Below are positions 12,396-36,715 of a stretch of DNA of 64,000 nt, in pieces. The notes beneath the pieces were generated by a model. The model did not search any database. It was not told where the DNA came from and saw only the letters and a program-made list of their open reading frames with translations. Within the stretch, counting starts at the first letter, position 1, and the number at the start of each line of letters is the position of its first letter. Source of the stretch: Cristatella mucedo (Eukaryota > Bryozoa > Phylactolaemata > Cristatellidae); assembly GCA_009760855.2 (NCBI GenBank), contig WPIO01000163.1, positions 222,001 to 286,000 on the forward strand, given 5' to 3'. A program made the position numbers and the translations under genes.

Positions 12396-12403
12396 CTCAT
12401 GCA

Positions 12404-13245
12404 CCTGTAGCTGAGTTCCAGGGGTCAGAGGCTTATTCCTGCCAAGCCCCCCCCCCCGCCTTGTTCAGGCCACGCCTCTGAGCTAGGGGTAAGACGAACG
12501 GCCGTCAGGTTAGACCTCTTTATAATACCGCATACGCCACCAACAGGGAAGCTAAACAAGTCTAAAGAAGGATCCTGCATAAAGTAAACTATAGGGGCGC
12601 GAGAGCAAGCGTGAACAAACGTGTTAGTTGGTCAGCCGGCTTCCGCAGTCCCGCAGTTGTACCGACTCCGTTCCCACAGTACGAGCGTACGCCGTAAAAG
12701 ATCCGGCTAGCGGAGTAACTGCTTGGCTAGTCGGAGTCGACGTCTACCACAGTCGAGAGTTTCCACCGAAAGACGCCAACTCACGGGGGCCACGAACACG
12801 CTACATGGGGAACGAGGAAAATGCAAGCCATGGCAGCGAATTCGAAAATGCACGGCGGCGTATACGGCAGGAATTAGGCAGTTGGATGACGATGGCCGAG
12901 GTGGTAGCAGCGACGGGAAACAATACGGAGATGGGGTCAGTTAGCGAGTGGCAGTGCAACAGAAAGCGAGGGCCAAAGAAGACGGCGGAAGCCAGGCGGA
13001 GTAGACGAAAGCGAGACGGCGGCCAGAACGGTAAGCGAGGTGACGTGGGCAACCGAGGTGATCCGAGGCAGTCGAGGCGACAAGAAGCAAGGCGGCTGAG
13101 GCGACTGGACGCGAGGCAATTGTGCACTTTCCCAACGGTTGATGACATTTGGGAATCTGACGGCTTCGTTGAACGGCTTCGAACAAATTGTCGTAGGCAC
13201 TTGGATCTGTGCAGCTATGTTGCCTCCGCCAAAAACATTTAAGGC
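12404..13245 (+). mobile_element. LTR retrotransposon piece: LTR plus start of internal region
   Basis: The segment from TGTAGCTGAGTTCC (12404) to about 12806 (ending ...CGCTACA) matches 42850-43500 in opposite orientation, including GGCCGTCAGGTTA, CAAACGTGTTAGTTGGTCAG and CGTAAAAGATCCGGCT. This shared unit behaves like an LTR. Just after it an open frame beginning ATGGGGAACGAGG at 12805 runs to 13242 and encodes an arginine-rich, gag-like product that I cannot assign to a clade. The element boundaries and the LTR reading are inferred from the two copies. Confidence 0.6.
12805..13242 (+). CDS. Basic gag-like open frame behind an LTR (uncertain)
   Basis: About 145 codons starting MGNEENASHG directly after the putative LTR. 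The middle is rich in Arg, Lys and Gly. The end reads FPTVDDIWESDGFVERLR. No zinc knuckle or protease motif is visible. The frame is also open upstream through the LTR to 12628. Position after an LTR suggests the start of gag, but sequence similarity is not recognised. Confidence 0.3.
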   Translation: MGNEENASHGSEFENARRRIRQELGSWMTMAEVVAATGNNTEMGSVSEWQCNRKRGPKKTAEARRSRRKRDGGQNGKRGDVGNRGDPRQSRRQEARRLRRLDARQLCTFPTVDDIWESDGFVERLRTNCRRHLDLCSYVASAKNI

Positions 13246-13310
13246 AACTGCCTATGCAGATATCTAGTGCTCGAATGGTCCATTAATAAACTCGATGCTG
13301 CTGGAGACTA

Positions 13311-13440
13311 TAATAATAATAACAATACATTTGTTATAACGCCCTCTGAGTACTAATCTCTTACTGGGCACTTAGCATATGCTGCAAAGAAAGCACGATC
13401 GAAGGGTTAGCGGAGGCATGTTCAAGGCTGCACAGAGTTC
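13311..13440 (-). mobile_element. Old LINE-A 3' tail, antisense
   Basis: Begins with TAATAATAATAACAATAC and continues through GCCCTCTGAG...ATCTCTTACTGGGC and a TGCTGCAAAGAAAG segment, the reverse of the LINE-A end. It is clearly diverged. Confidence 0.7.
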
Positions 13441-13981
13441 AAGGACAACAAGCGTTCCACGGATATTGGTGATTTTACACCTTTTTAACCCCCTAACTTT
13501 CGAAAGGGTACTCAGCTTAGCGGCGACCTTTGTTCGAGACAAATAAATATTGATACATTTCAAGTAAACTTCTTGTGTTCAGGGAGAAAGAATAGAAGCC
13601 TGCTCATTTCTAACAGCCACACGGTTGCTTAAATTGGTAATTATCCCGATTAGCTGCAGCGCTACTCTCAGCATCTGAGTTTCCTGCAAGAGTCAATGCG
13701 GGCAGTTGCTTGAAGACATCCGTTCTTAAATCATGTAACCTAATCCGTTAGGCGAAGCTTAGTCAGGGAGCCATGCGGGGTGCCTGCACTAACTTCGATG
13801 CCATGCCCGCTTTATTAGAACGCCTTGCATCGGGAGCGAACCGAATCGGTCAGGTCGTGGCCTTACGTCAACCGTCATCTGTTTTCACAGAAATTCGCCG
13901 TAACGACTCGGGGGCCCGCTATTCAATAATAACTATTCATGTCCTTGCCTCCATCCGACGTAGAGCGTCGCAGGTGCTTCA
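13441..13981. other. No feature recognised
   Basis: No coding motif or repeat family recognised. Confidence 0.4.
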
Positions 13982-14310
13982 AATAATAATAGTAATATTA
14001 TATTTGTATGGCACCCTCGTAGAACTGAACCTCCTTCTAGGCACTTAACAGATGCTATAGAGAAAGCACGACTAAATGATTGGTCACATCCACAAGTAGC
14101 AGGCATGATGTAAGCAGGTATGTGCACACGAAGAACGGAATCATTAAGACCCACCAAATACTGTAACAAAAAAAGGTGCGTTTAAAGCTTTTTTTATATA
14201 TCATGTCATAGGACATTCTGATGTTCGTCGATAGTGAGTTCCAGGCTTCATGAATACAGGAACTTGAGGCATGGTCTCCGACGGTCTTGAGATTCGACTA
14301 GCTAGCCATT
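13982..14310 (-). mobile_element. Old LINE-A 3' region, antisense
   Basis: Starts at AATAATAATAGTAATATT and shows diverged versions of the hairpin (CCTCGTAGAACTGAACCTCC), the 3' UTR and the segment GTTCCAGGCTTCATGAATAC...GGCATGGTCTCCGACGG. The match fades to the right; it may extend towards 14640. Confidence 0.65.
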
Positions 14311-15586
14311 CAAAGAACAAAACCGACAGGAGCCTCGTGGATATCTCTGGAATAACAAAGCTCTTGGAATAATATAAATGGTTTTTCTACCATCTTTATG
14401 TAAAATGCTAAATACTGCATTTTAGTTCTGAAGTCAAATAACATTGCAAGTGCATATCTGTTCGACAAGACATCATTAATCAGCCACGATAGACGTATGT
14501 TATCCAACACATACTAAACTCTGTCATCGTTCAGTGATGCTTCGACGATGCATTAAATCAGTAACTATAGCCGAATTTCAGGCATGCTCCTGGAAGGTGT
14601 AATTATTGTTACACAGTTCAAGTCAACCCATATTGATCCACATTAAAGAATGCCATCAGGTGGTTCGAATCTTGATGAACTACTACCTTTTTACGATTTT
14701 TCTTGATTCGCAGCAGACCACCTCGAGAATGCTGTAACTACATGACCTCCAGAAATACACTGGCATAGCAGTAACTAACATACCAATTGTCCTACGTATT
14801 TAGCCCACCATCCACATATCCACTTGAACCATCAGACGTCTCTAACTATCCAAACGATGGAAAAAATATCGAGGCATTGAAGAATTCACCAAACTTTCAA
14901 ACCCATCGACGACGGCACGGCCTTTGACAGGCCGATGATTATACGTCTCACGTGTGCAGTTCTGATAGGCTGTGCATAGTTTGAGCAGTAGCCTTTAAGG
15001 CAGGTCAAGAGCAGTCTCCTGAGACAGTGGAGCATATCCTAGAACAGGCTATGATGCAGGGTGTCTCAACGAGCCCATTCTAGATGCAGCACGATGCGAT
15101 AACGCTTTTCACACACGTCGCCAGCAAAAGAGTGTGTCATAGGCCCCGACGTCTATAAGAGGAGAAATGTGTTTCCATTTCGTGTTATGCTGCGATGCGA
15201 TATGAGAATTCCAGCACGAGAGGCGTTCAGTGAGACCATCGCTAAGCAATGGCCAATCAGCTAAATGCCGGCGGACAATATGATCAGCAACACATCGTTC
15301 TTAACTTTTGTCAGATCCACTGACAGCTACTCCACCAGCATACAGTGCAGATAAAAATGCAAACAGCCACATGCAGCCGTGCCCTGGGAACTAACGGACT
15401 AAAGAGCTACGAATGCAGTGGTCGGTGGCTGCTACACCTCCTCGTAGACACAGCATAAAATGCTCCCTCATGTAGCTGCCCGTGATACATGAGCATATAG
15501 CCAGCGACCACAGCGATCTATCCAAGAGGACTATCCTAGGTCTCGAAGCTTCCACTCGGGCTGACAAGAAACTTATTGAGCTTGCC
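14311..15586. other. No clear feature; possible old LINE sequence at left
   Basis: No supported gene. A 66-codon minus-strand frame at 14310-14510 might be an old RT C-terminus but lacks clear motifs. The rest has only short frames. Confidence 0.35.
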
Positions 15587-15997
<411 letters not shown>

Positions 15998-16001
15998 GTA
16001 A

Positions 16002-28530
<12,529 letters not shown>

Positions 28531-29067
28531 CTGCAACAGCAAGTGGTGGCAGCATGCGCATGTCAGCCAGCTGCAGATTGCAACTGCGACGACAAACAAC
28601 ACCCTAAAGCTGCAGCACACGAGTTCAGAGGCAGGCAGTGTCGCCTCGGCTTCAATCCCTCGATTGCCCGGCGATAGGTGCACGCTTCAGGGATTACGCA
28701 TGAATCGAACTGCCGAGCTAGGACACGCCATATTTGAGCGGGGATGAGGAGCCACCCACTCAGCAGACGACAGGCCCACGTGGGGCTCTGGCACTACTTC
28801 GGCCTTTGAAATTACTCTTCCTGGATGCACTATAACATATTAACACAGCTATTTCCAGCTGCAGCAAAATGTGGGCAGAGTATTGACATAGCTGACAGAG
28901 CCGAGCAGTGAGACTGTAGGACATCGTAAATGCCATCTCGTGGACTTTTTAATTGCCGCAAGCGCATATGCACCAACTCTTGCTTTTGAGAATCCGAGCC
29001 CGACTGAATATCACCGGAATTCATTACACAGACAAAGAGCAAGAAAAATAGAAGAGAAAAACTCAAG

Positions 29068-29230
29068 CTGATTTAACAGCCTCTGTTGAATAGCAACAGA
29101 AGAGTCTCAAAGGCTATCCCCATCACTTAAGGGGCAATAAAGAATCGCCCACCTCAGGATTCGAACACACTGCCTCGGGACTGAGGTCATGAAGAGTAAC
29201 TTACGAGGAACGTAGCAGTTCCTAAGGCCG
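29068..29230 (-). mobile_element. SINE-1 copy, antisense, diverged
   Basis: AGCTGATTTAACAGCCTCTG, GCAACAGAAGAG, AAAGAATCGCCCACC and GGATTCGAACACACTGCC mark it. The head end is poorly kept. Confidence 0.8.
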
Positions 29231-31306
29231 ATCGGCCTTGCCACTATGCCACTATGCCAAGACGAGGCTGCTGCTGTTCCGCTGTGCTGCCCGGACTATG
29301 AAGGTGGCAAATAAGCTGGTGGCATAGAGCCCATCTCTCACCATGGAAAACTATGACCACAAGGCTGAGATCGGTTTTTCACCCACAGCTAGAAGCCCGA
29401 ACATCTATTTTGACTTGCTCTTGCATTATCTAAAAAAGTGGTTCGGGAATTGCTAGCAACACTGGTCACCATAGTCAGACCAGCTACCAACTACATGCTA
29501 CAGGTGTCACTACAAACAAGCTGGTACTGGCAAAAGCAAATTATCATGTGGGGCTGCGAAAAAACCTGCCTTAGATTACATACACCAGTCCTCAAAACTG
29601 CCAATCCATTTTAAACCTACATCCCATGCATTCACATCCCTCCACAAGTCGTTACTGATTCACTAGCAGGCACTGACCAATCGTAAGTGAGTTCACTTCC
29701 ATCAGTCTACATAGATAAGAGTGACAGCATGCATTGACACAGTTTCATTTATGATACAGATTTTGCTAAATTAAGAAAGAACAATATTCCCAGTCAGTAG
29801 GGCGGGTTCCCACCCTAGTTTGGCAACACTCACGCTCGACTTCCAAAGCAACGTTGGAGTATTGTGTTTTTTCACGGAGCAGGCAAGTTGGTTTGTAAAA
29901 ACTCCATGCCTCCCGCAAACTGTTAAAGGGTCTTCAGCGCAGGTGGGTCGAACAACAGACAAAAGTTAAAGTGGTGACCCAAGACACCTAGCTTGGGTTG
30001 CCACTGCATAGCTAGGCTGTTACACCAGAGTCGGCATACACAGAACTCCTGTGCTTGAGACTTGATTGCTCCGGGTTGCAGACAGTTGGCCACCAAATGT
30101 TGATCGAGAGATCTGCTCACGCTGTGACAAGCCTTCAGTTTGAAGACCCGAGCCTTTCGCGATTTGAGTCAAGAGCCGATCAGAGATGATCAGCCAGAGT
30201 TTGTGATCCATCTAATGCAAGCAGTTCTGGACAGCTGCCTAGACGTGGGGTGGGTCAAACCTGGCCTACTGGCAGAATGACTGCCAGAGCCTCCAATCAG
30301 TCAGTTAACCTTTAACATATTTCGGCTGCTTGTTCACTAGAGAACTTGTTGATGAGGTCGGCCGTGTGGCACAACAGCGAAGTGTGATTGAGCAGCACCA
30401 GGAAACCACATCCAGCCCAACAGCAGCAGCAGCAGCAGTAGCCTATTTCTGACAAAGCTGATATTCTGAATGTTCTCATATCGGTCGACCAGTTGGCATC
30501 GACTCCAGGCCACTGCTAACCTCCTGAATCAGGACTGAAGCAAACTCTGCCGTTTAACGTTTCTTTTGGGCTTCTCTTCTTGCACCTCCTTCTCAGGCAT
30601 CGTCCTTGTTCATTTTACTCAAGGAATCCGCGATTTTGCCAACCAACCAGTCAGTGATTAGCTTAAAGATGGCACAGCAGATCTCAGCCTTTTCATGAGC
30701 CCGGAGCTTTTGGCTTACAGACTGGCTTGAATTGGTTGACAGAGCAGTTAATCTGCCCCAGCTCCTAACACCACCCGATGGGGCCTCGCGAGTTGGTTTT
30801 ATTGACCAGAGCCGCCAGTGGTACATTAGCAATGCACAATGTATTCAGCATAGGCTTCCACGTGGTCTTAATAGACTAGCAGTAGAGAATGCAGCAGCAG
30901 GTCTCCGGGTCCCGGTGATTGTGAGCAAGGGAGTGATCGGGCCACCGGAGTCGAAGTGGGAGCATCCTGGCAGATTGGGAGATTGAACTTGAGCTCTGGA
31001 GATCGCGAATTTCTGCACGCGTCCTCCTTCGCTGGCTATGAATGCCGTAGGTCGCTGGGCTTTAGCCTCTGCCATCCTTCTTCGGTGGGTGGCAGAGTTG
31101 CAGGGCTAGACTAGAGATCAGTTAGAGTCGTAAGCAGCGAAGTGTGTGACTCCAAAACCAGCAGCTTGCACGAGGGCACGTAGTAGGACTCGACAGTTCC
31201 ACACGAAACAAGCCAGGAGGTACGCTACATTGTCTGCAATTGTCTACGTTGTCTACTAAAGAGTAATGATCGACAGCAACATCATCCCACACACGGCGCA
31301 CGCATG

Positions 31307-31317
<11 letters not shown>
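29231..31317. other. Upstream of SEC62; possible start exon only
   Basis: This should hold the SEC62 start exon and promoter if the first intron is short. The only candidate I see is at 30559-30600 on the minus strand (MPEKEVQEEKPKRN), in phase with the next exon but with a weak GTTAAA donor. No other gene or repeat is recognised. A CAG run lies near 30421-30440. Confidence 0.3.

Positions 31318-31349
<32 letters not shown>
31318..31349. repeat. (CA)n microsatellite
   Basis: About 16 CA units, preceded by CGCGCG. Confidence 0.93.
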
Positions 31350-31353
<4 letters not shown>

Positions 31354-31404
31354 CGTTATACCTTTTGGTGAGAGTTGTGGGGAGGGTTGAGAGCTAATAG
31401 GAAG

Positions 31405-31560
31405 AGTAATACGTTTTGTGTAGCACTACCAGAAAACTAAATATTTTTCTAGGCACTTCACCTACAAGCTGTAAATGAAGCTTTTCAATATGGTTAGCGA
31501 TAACATGCACAGTGTCAACATTCATATTGTAGTTATTGGTTACATGCCCAATGTCAGCAC
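31405..31560 (-). mobile_element. Old LINE-A tail, antisense
   Basis: GAGTAATACGTTTTGTGTAG, AACTAAATATTTTTCTAGGC, ATGGTTAGCGATAACATGCA and CAGTGTCAACATTC follow the reversed LINE-A 3' UTR with many changes. Confidence 0.65.
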
Positions 31561-31714
31561 CCTAAGCCGAGCCCAGCGCCCCAGAGGATGACTGAAGCCT
31601 AGCTCGGTCACCCCTTGTGCCCCAAGCCCACTCGTGCCCCACCTAGTCATGCCCTTGAGCTGACTGTCGGTCTCAAGGTGGTACATGTTGGCCAAACGGT
31701 ACATGCTCCCAGGC

Positions 31715-31778
31715 ATATGTGAAGCGCCTGAATGGAGATTAAGTTCTCTTGGGGCGCTATACAAATGAATTGTATTGT
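31715..31778 (+). mobile_element. SINE-2-type tail
   Basis: CATATGTGAAGCGCCTG, AATGGAGATTAAGTTCTCTT and GGGGCGCTATACAAATGAA. A longer head may extend to about 31560 but is not well matched. Confidence 0.75.
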
Positions 31779-32395
31779 TTATTTTTTAAACCTTTCATTT
31801 CAGTGCCACGTTCCATCACATTATGACAATTGTTTTTGCATTCAAAGCGAAACTAAAAGGTTTAAAATGCGCAAAAATGAATCACCTTTTTCTGACTGGC
31901 CGCTGACTGGCCAGAGATGATGCCAGAGATGCGTTGATCGGGCATCGGGCATGTGAGCGACCTCATGCACATGCTCAGCCGACGTGGCAACACACGCTAG
32001 ACGAGACAGCAGTGGGATTTGGGAAGGTAGAAATTCCTTCAGCTCAACCATCACCCCCTGCCCCCCTCAGCCGAGGCCCCAGACAAGCTCGGAGCCAGGC
32101 AGGCAGCAGCTGCGGTTTGCCTCCACAGCCACTGCCTGCCACTGCTGCAGTCAGTATGGTTTTTCTGAGAAACATCTGACATGCCCTAAGCAACTTCCAA
32201 GGAACAAGACCACGGCCATCTTCCCACGGGACAGACCATCTCGATCATAAAAAACTGCAGCCAGCAGCAGGCAGCTAACCTGCCTGCTGCAGGCCCCACC
32301 CACCCCCTCCCAGACTATGGGAGGGGGTGGCTGACGTCTGTGCAGGTCCATCGCAAAATTGCTGGCACCTCCATCCCACTGGACATTCGAACAAG

Positions 32396-32396
<1 letters not shown>
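31779..32396. other. No feature recognised
   Basis: Short overlapping open frames only. Confidence 0.4.

Positions 32397-32463
<67 letters not shown>
32397..32463. repeat. (CT)n microsatellite
   Basis: About 33 uninterrupted CT units. Confidence 0.96.
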
Positions 32464-32465
<2 letters not shown>

Positions 32466-33107
32466 GCTCTAACCACTGAATTCGAGGTCTGAGTGGAGAC
32501 ACTGAAGGTCGACCAGACTAGGCAAGTGAGAGCAGTATGAGAAAAAATCAAGCACACTGCCTGTAGCATGCCACTGCCATCACAAGTATGACGTCGTTTT
32601 AATCATGGGCACGCTGCATTCAAGGGGCTGTCTATCCGTCAGAGTTGCCGCTGCCGACCCCCTCACCAACAGTGAAATACTGTGAACCAACGGTAGTCTG
32701 GCCTCACAGCTCCAGAACCAGCACAACGAATCTGCTTATGAGCTAGCACAGGTAATGCTGGGCTTGTAAGGTAGCCAGCCGGATTGAGCCTATTTCCGAG
32801 CTTGGGGGCAGCTGACACCCAGGGGAGTACAGTAGACCCACAGCTCTGCCCATTCACAGGGAATGGGCTGGGTGGAGTAGTCGGCAGCCATAGCATTATT
32901 GGAGACTGTGACCTGGTCATATTCGTCGTATTAGGGTGCAGTCAGAAATTCGACTACTACCCTACACTAAGACATCTTGGGTTGCAGATGTTCGTTAACA
33001 TGCTTCATTGAATCTGAAATCATGTGATAAGCTAAATTCATCCTTTTACGACACGGCTTGCAGCATCCTATCAGGCTCGAATGTGAGAGGGGTAAGTGCA
33101 GGGCATC
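32464..33107. other. No feature recognised
   Basis: No gene or repeat family recognised. Confidence 0.4.
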
Positions 33108-33290
33108 AGGTGAGCCGTGATGGCACACTAGGTAAGGCGGTTGCTTTCACGACCTCGGTCCAGAGGTCGTGGGTTCGATTCCTGCGGTGGGCGATTCTTT
33201 ATCGCCACTGCAAGCGGTGGTGATGGCCGTAAAGGCTCTTCTGTCGCTATACAAAAAGAGGCTGTTTAATCAGCTAGTATTTTTTTTTAT
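33108..33290 (+). mobile_element. SINE-1 copy, sense, full length
   Basis: The only sense copy in the window and the best view of the family. The head GTGAGCCGTGATGGCACACT and GGTAAGGCGGTTGC is tRNA-like (A box), and GAGGTCGTGGGTTCGATTCC contains box B. The body is GGTGGGCGATTCTTTATCGC, then GCAAGCGGTGGTGATGGCC, TCTTCTGTCGCTATACAAAA and the end GAGGCTGTTTAATCAGC. Confidence 0.92.
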
Positions 33291-33476
33291 TATCAGGTCT
33301 CCTTCACCAATCGCATGGGAGTCGGCTGAAAGGGGTGCAGCAACTTCACTCAACCATCTAGGCTTGTGGACGTTAGTGAACAGCCGCTCCTATGCATAGG
33401 GAAAGCACTAGCCACTAAGGCCTAGTACGAAGCTATTCCCTCCCCAACCGGTTAACTCAAGAGACCAAACACTTAC

Positions 33477-33615
33477 AGCTGAGAAGCTGCCCAGCGCTGC
33501 TCGAGGGGCTGCCGAACTTCTCATAAAATGGTGGCTGGGAACTTTCGGTGCATTTGGTGAGAAAGAAGGATTCCCTGAAGCCAGTCTGATAGTGCACCTT
33601 CTGCTTATACCGCAC
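33477..33615 (-). CDS. Possible isolated exon, unknown gene
   Basis: On the minus strand a 139-bp open stretch lies between TTTCTAATGCTCAG and GTAAGT. It would encode VRYKQKVHYQTGFRESFF, then LTKCTESSQPPFYEKFGSP. The donor is strong, the acceptor fair. I do not recognise the protein, and no partner exon is seen nearby, so it may be chance. Confidence 0.2.
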
Positions 33616-33756
33616 CTGAGCATTAGAAATGGACCAATAAATGCTGACATGAGAAGAGACAGCCTACAGGCTTGGGTGCAACGTGACTCTCGCTCGAGGT
33701 ATTGCAATCACGTGACAGCGACGTCATCGACGAGTATGACAGCAAGCAGGCGACGT

Positions 33757-34000
33757 CGGTCATCGTAACATGAAGGGGGAACAATTAGCTGCATACTGAG
33801 CATCTTACACGTGCTGGCAACAGCGAAGAGCAAGTCGTGTCATCCCTTAAAAGTTGAACCCAAGACATCTAAAGCAGGTGAGAAGAAGAGTAACGCTGCA
33901 ATTCGGCACACATTTCGATACACAAAGATACTTACAGCCGGGGATCGAACGCCCGGGAGGAAGGGCTAAGGTCCAATACTGAACTTCACGATCAGCGGTA
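33757..34000 (+). mobile_element. LINE-A 5'-region fragment
   Basis: Matches 4488-4716, the segment just before the endonuclease in the long LINE-A: GAAGGGGGAACAATTAGCTG, AAGTCGTGTCATCCCTTA, CATCTAAAGCAGGTGAG, GGGGATCGAACGCCCGGGA. It could also be a separate repeat that the long copy inserted beside. Confidence 0.65.
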
Positions 34001-35046
34001 CGAGCAGGCACGAGTCTGCCTGCTGCAGGCAAACCTGCACTGCCTACTGCGAATGAGTGACAGCTATCTTTAGGCTCTGCTTCGGCTGCTGCTGCACAGG
34101 CAAGACTGCTAAATCGGCCAGCCTTCTTGGTCGGTACAAAGCACGAGAATGTGCATGCACGCTCGCATGCACGCGCACTTAACCACCTTCGCTCGCGCTA
34201 GGTGATCGCTTTAGGTCTATGCTATCCAGTGCAAAAGGTGGTGCTTGCACTTCACAACCTAGCCATGCCAGTTCGAATCAAGCTGCAAGCAATGTTTCAA
34301 GCAGGGCGACATCCGCTGGGGTTCTTCTATCGCTCGGTAAATGGGGCTCTGAATATGCTGAATTGTATTTCTTACTTGCATAAAGCAGCAGCAGTATTGC
34401 TAAAGGACTGAACTTTAATTCTTACTTGCGTACAGCAGCAGTTTTAATAGAGGACTCGGTAAGTTATGCTGGCAGCATCTGCAGGGCCGTGAACAAAAGC
34501 ACCGGGCTAGCTAGCACGAGGCCTCCAAGCACTCTTTTGCACAGGCTGACTTCGAGGAGAAACACGCGACAACATCTTAGCAAATTATGGTTCTGTCTTA
34601 AAAATATGCCGTGGCCTCCGGATAAGTGCTGCTGTATCCGAGCGGCTAGCTGCATACCGATTTTCGATTGCAGATTTCGGGGCAAAGATGGGATGGGTCT
34701 GTCAGCCAAGTCAAGGTCGAGCCCTGGTCGGGTCGGTTGGTGCAGCTGGAACCGCTGTTTTGGCGGCTCGAACTAATGAAACACTGTCTATGCTGCTCGA
34801 TCTAATGGTTCGGATAGCCAGCCTGGTTCGTCAGCCTTGTGCGACACCGTTTCTTTTCCACTTGAACAGACGACGGACCGAAAAACAGGTGAGGGGTGGC
34901 TCACGTGCAGACACACCGGCCCGGGTTTCTGGCCGTTGCCTTGAACAATCGATCAATGTTCAAGCACCGCATAATACACACGAGCCCCCACGGCGCATAG
35001 CGAACGAGCCAGAAGTATGAATGGATAAGCGACTTGGGTCAACGGT
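34001..35046. other. No clear feature; one possible exon
   Basis: A plus-strand stretch at about 34677-34890 is open, preceded by TTTTCGATTGCAG and followed by CAG|GTGAGG. It would encode MGWVCQPSQGRALVGSVG and further residues. No family is recognised and it may be chance. Confidence 0.25.
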
Positions 35047-35276
35047 TGATGCTTATGCGTGCTGACACTATTCATGCTGCCACTAACCACATTTGCATGC
35101 TGACCCAGTGCATGTAACCCCTAACCATGTTATTCATTTTGTTTGTTTTTCAAGCATGATTTTACTTACTATTCTATTGCGTATCACTTTGCAGCAAATG
35201 TATAGCGCCTAGAAAGAGATTAAGTTCTCTGAGGGCGCTTTATCAAGTGCAATATTATTATTATTATTACTATTAT
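35047..35276 (+). mobile_element. LINE-A 3' tail
   Basis: GATGCTTATGCGTGCTGACA to GGGCGCTTTATCAAGTGC and an ATT tail of about 25 bp. Confidence 0.88.
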
Positions 35277-36429
35277 GCTGGCCAGTCAGCTGCAAAGAGG
35301 CAACAATCTTAACTGTCTAGCTGCAAGCAAACGGAAGCGCCAACAAATTTCGGTCTGTATTTGCCGCATTGCATAATCCCCTAAGCAGACGAAAGCAAAT
35401 ACCGGAAAACGATGAGCGCCGAGAGCCAAGGGAGGTAGCCAAGAGAGGGAGCGCAACGGAGGTGAGCCGGCGATGCGATGGAGCTGCAGGCAACGTAGAA
35501 GCCGCCCCATGGTGCACAGATGCTAGCAGCAGGCCCCATCTGTCGTGTGATAGAGGGCCAGATTGAGCGCTCATTGAGCGTTTGACGAGGAAAAAGTGGG
35601 TCTCTCAGCAAAGTCAAAATACGGGGCGACAGTCGGAAGAAGCATGTTCCGGTCCATATGGAAGCCGACACCGGTATCTGACACTCAAGTTTTCTTCGAC
35701 CAGAACCTTACTCCGATGCAACAAACTACTCGAATGCGACCTTCATAAATACCAAGCGGGCGCACGACGAAGGAAAGGCGACTTACGCATAGCAGGGGCG
35801 GTTTTCACAACCAGCTTACCTGACTCTCAGTACCTTCGTCTAGCGCCATGCCCACAGAGCTCACAAGAGGAAGAGGCTAGGGGTCAGCGGCGCCGACGGG
35901 GTCAAGGGTAGCATCCCTATAGCACCCGCGACCTTGATGGCAGCTTAAGGCGCCGCCTGACTCCGTATCTACACTTATATTAAAACTTTAACTAAGTTAT
36001 ATCTTTAAGTTTGGTAAATGTGCATTAAAATCTTTTGCTGAGCTGTGGAGAGAGAAAAATGTGGCACGTGACAACCTTGATATTGAGCCTTCTGGGAACG
36101 TCAACTTCCGCTTCGTCGGCTGTGGTTAGCGCTTGGAAATAAGTCTCCTTTCTCGTATGCTGCTAACGCTACAGTGGTTGTGAGCTTGTAAATTGTCCAT
36201 AAGCCATTTCACCCGATCTATGTTTCGTCGCCGTGCTCGACGGTGGTGGAAGGAGTTTTAGGACGCGGCCACTGGGAAGCAGTCGCCAATCCACCGGGTG
36301 TTGTGACAGCTTAGCGAACCCCCACCCCCCTCTTCGCTATGAATACCGTCGACCCATCACCTGCGTCAAATTGAATTTCATGGCAGATTTTTACTTTGAT
36401 TTTGCTGTATTCTTCGTATTTACTACGTT
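35277..36429. other. No feature recognised
   Basis: Short overlapping open frames on both strands near 35290-35910 without known motifs. Confidence 0.4.
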
Positions 36430-36715
36430 TGATTGCCATCAACGACAATTACTCACCTGCTGCCGACTATGGCACATTGTTTCCAACCCTCATTAACCGC
36501 TACTACAATGCTACTCTCTACCTCAACTGCTCTCCTGACTCAACTATTCTTCTCGCTTTCTCTTTTTTGCGTGAGATGAAGTCTATTGGCTATCTAATGC
36601 GTACTCAAAGCCGCTTAGGCTGTGAGTGGGCTATAGAAAACTCTCGTGGGCAACACCCACATAGTCTTTGTAGTTGTGTGCTGTTACAGACGGATATACA
36701 ATCAAATGCCATCTG
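36430..36715 (+). mobile_element. LINE-B 3' region
   Basis: Parallels the minus strand of 9240-9560: ACCTGCTGCCGACTATGGCA, CTCAACTGCTCTCCTGACTC, TTTTGCGTGAGATGAAGTC, AAAGCCGCTTAGGCTGTGAG and ACACCCACATAGTCTTTG. The 106-codon frame across it is part of this non-coding region. Confidence 0.72.

Noticed and set aside
30845-31075. Minus-strand frame starting MAEAKAQRPTAF as the SEC62 start exon
   Set aside because: The start resembles a basic N-terminus, but no GT donor in the right phase follows the first residues.
33108-33200. Possible tRNA gene
   Set aside because: It has A- and B-box-like sequence, but no good acceptor stem, and the same unit recurs nine times with a shared non-tRNA body, so it is the SINE-1 head.
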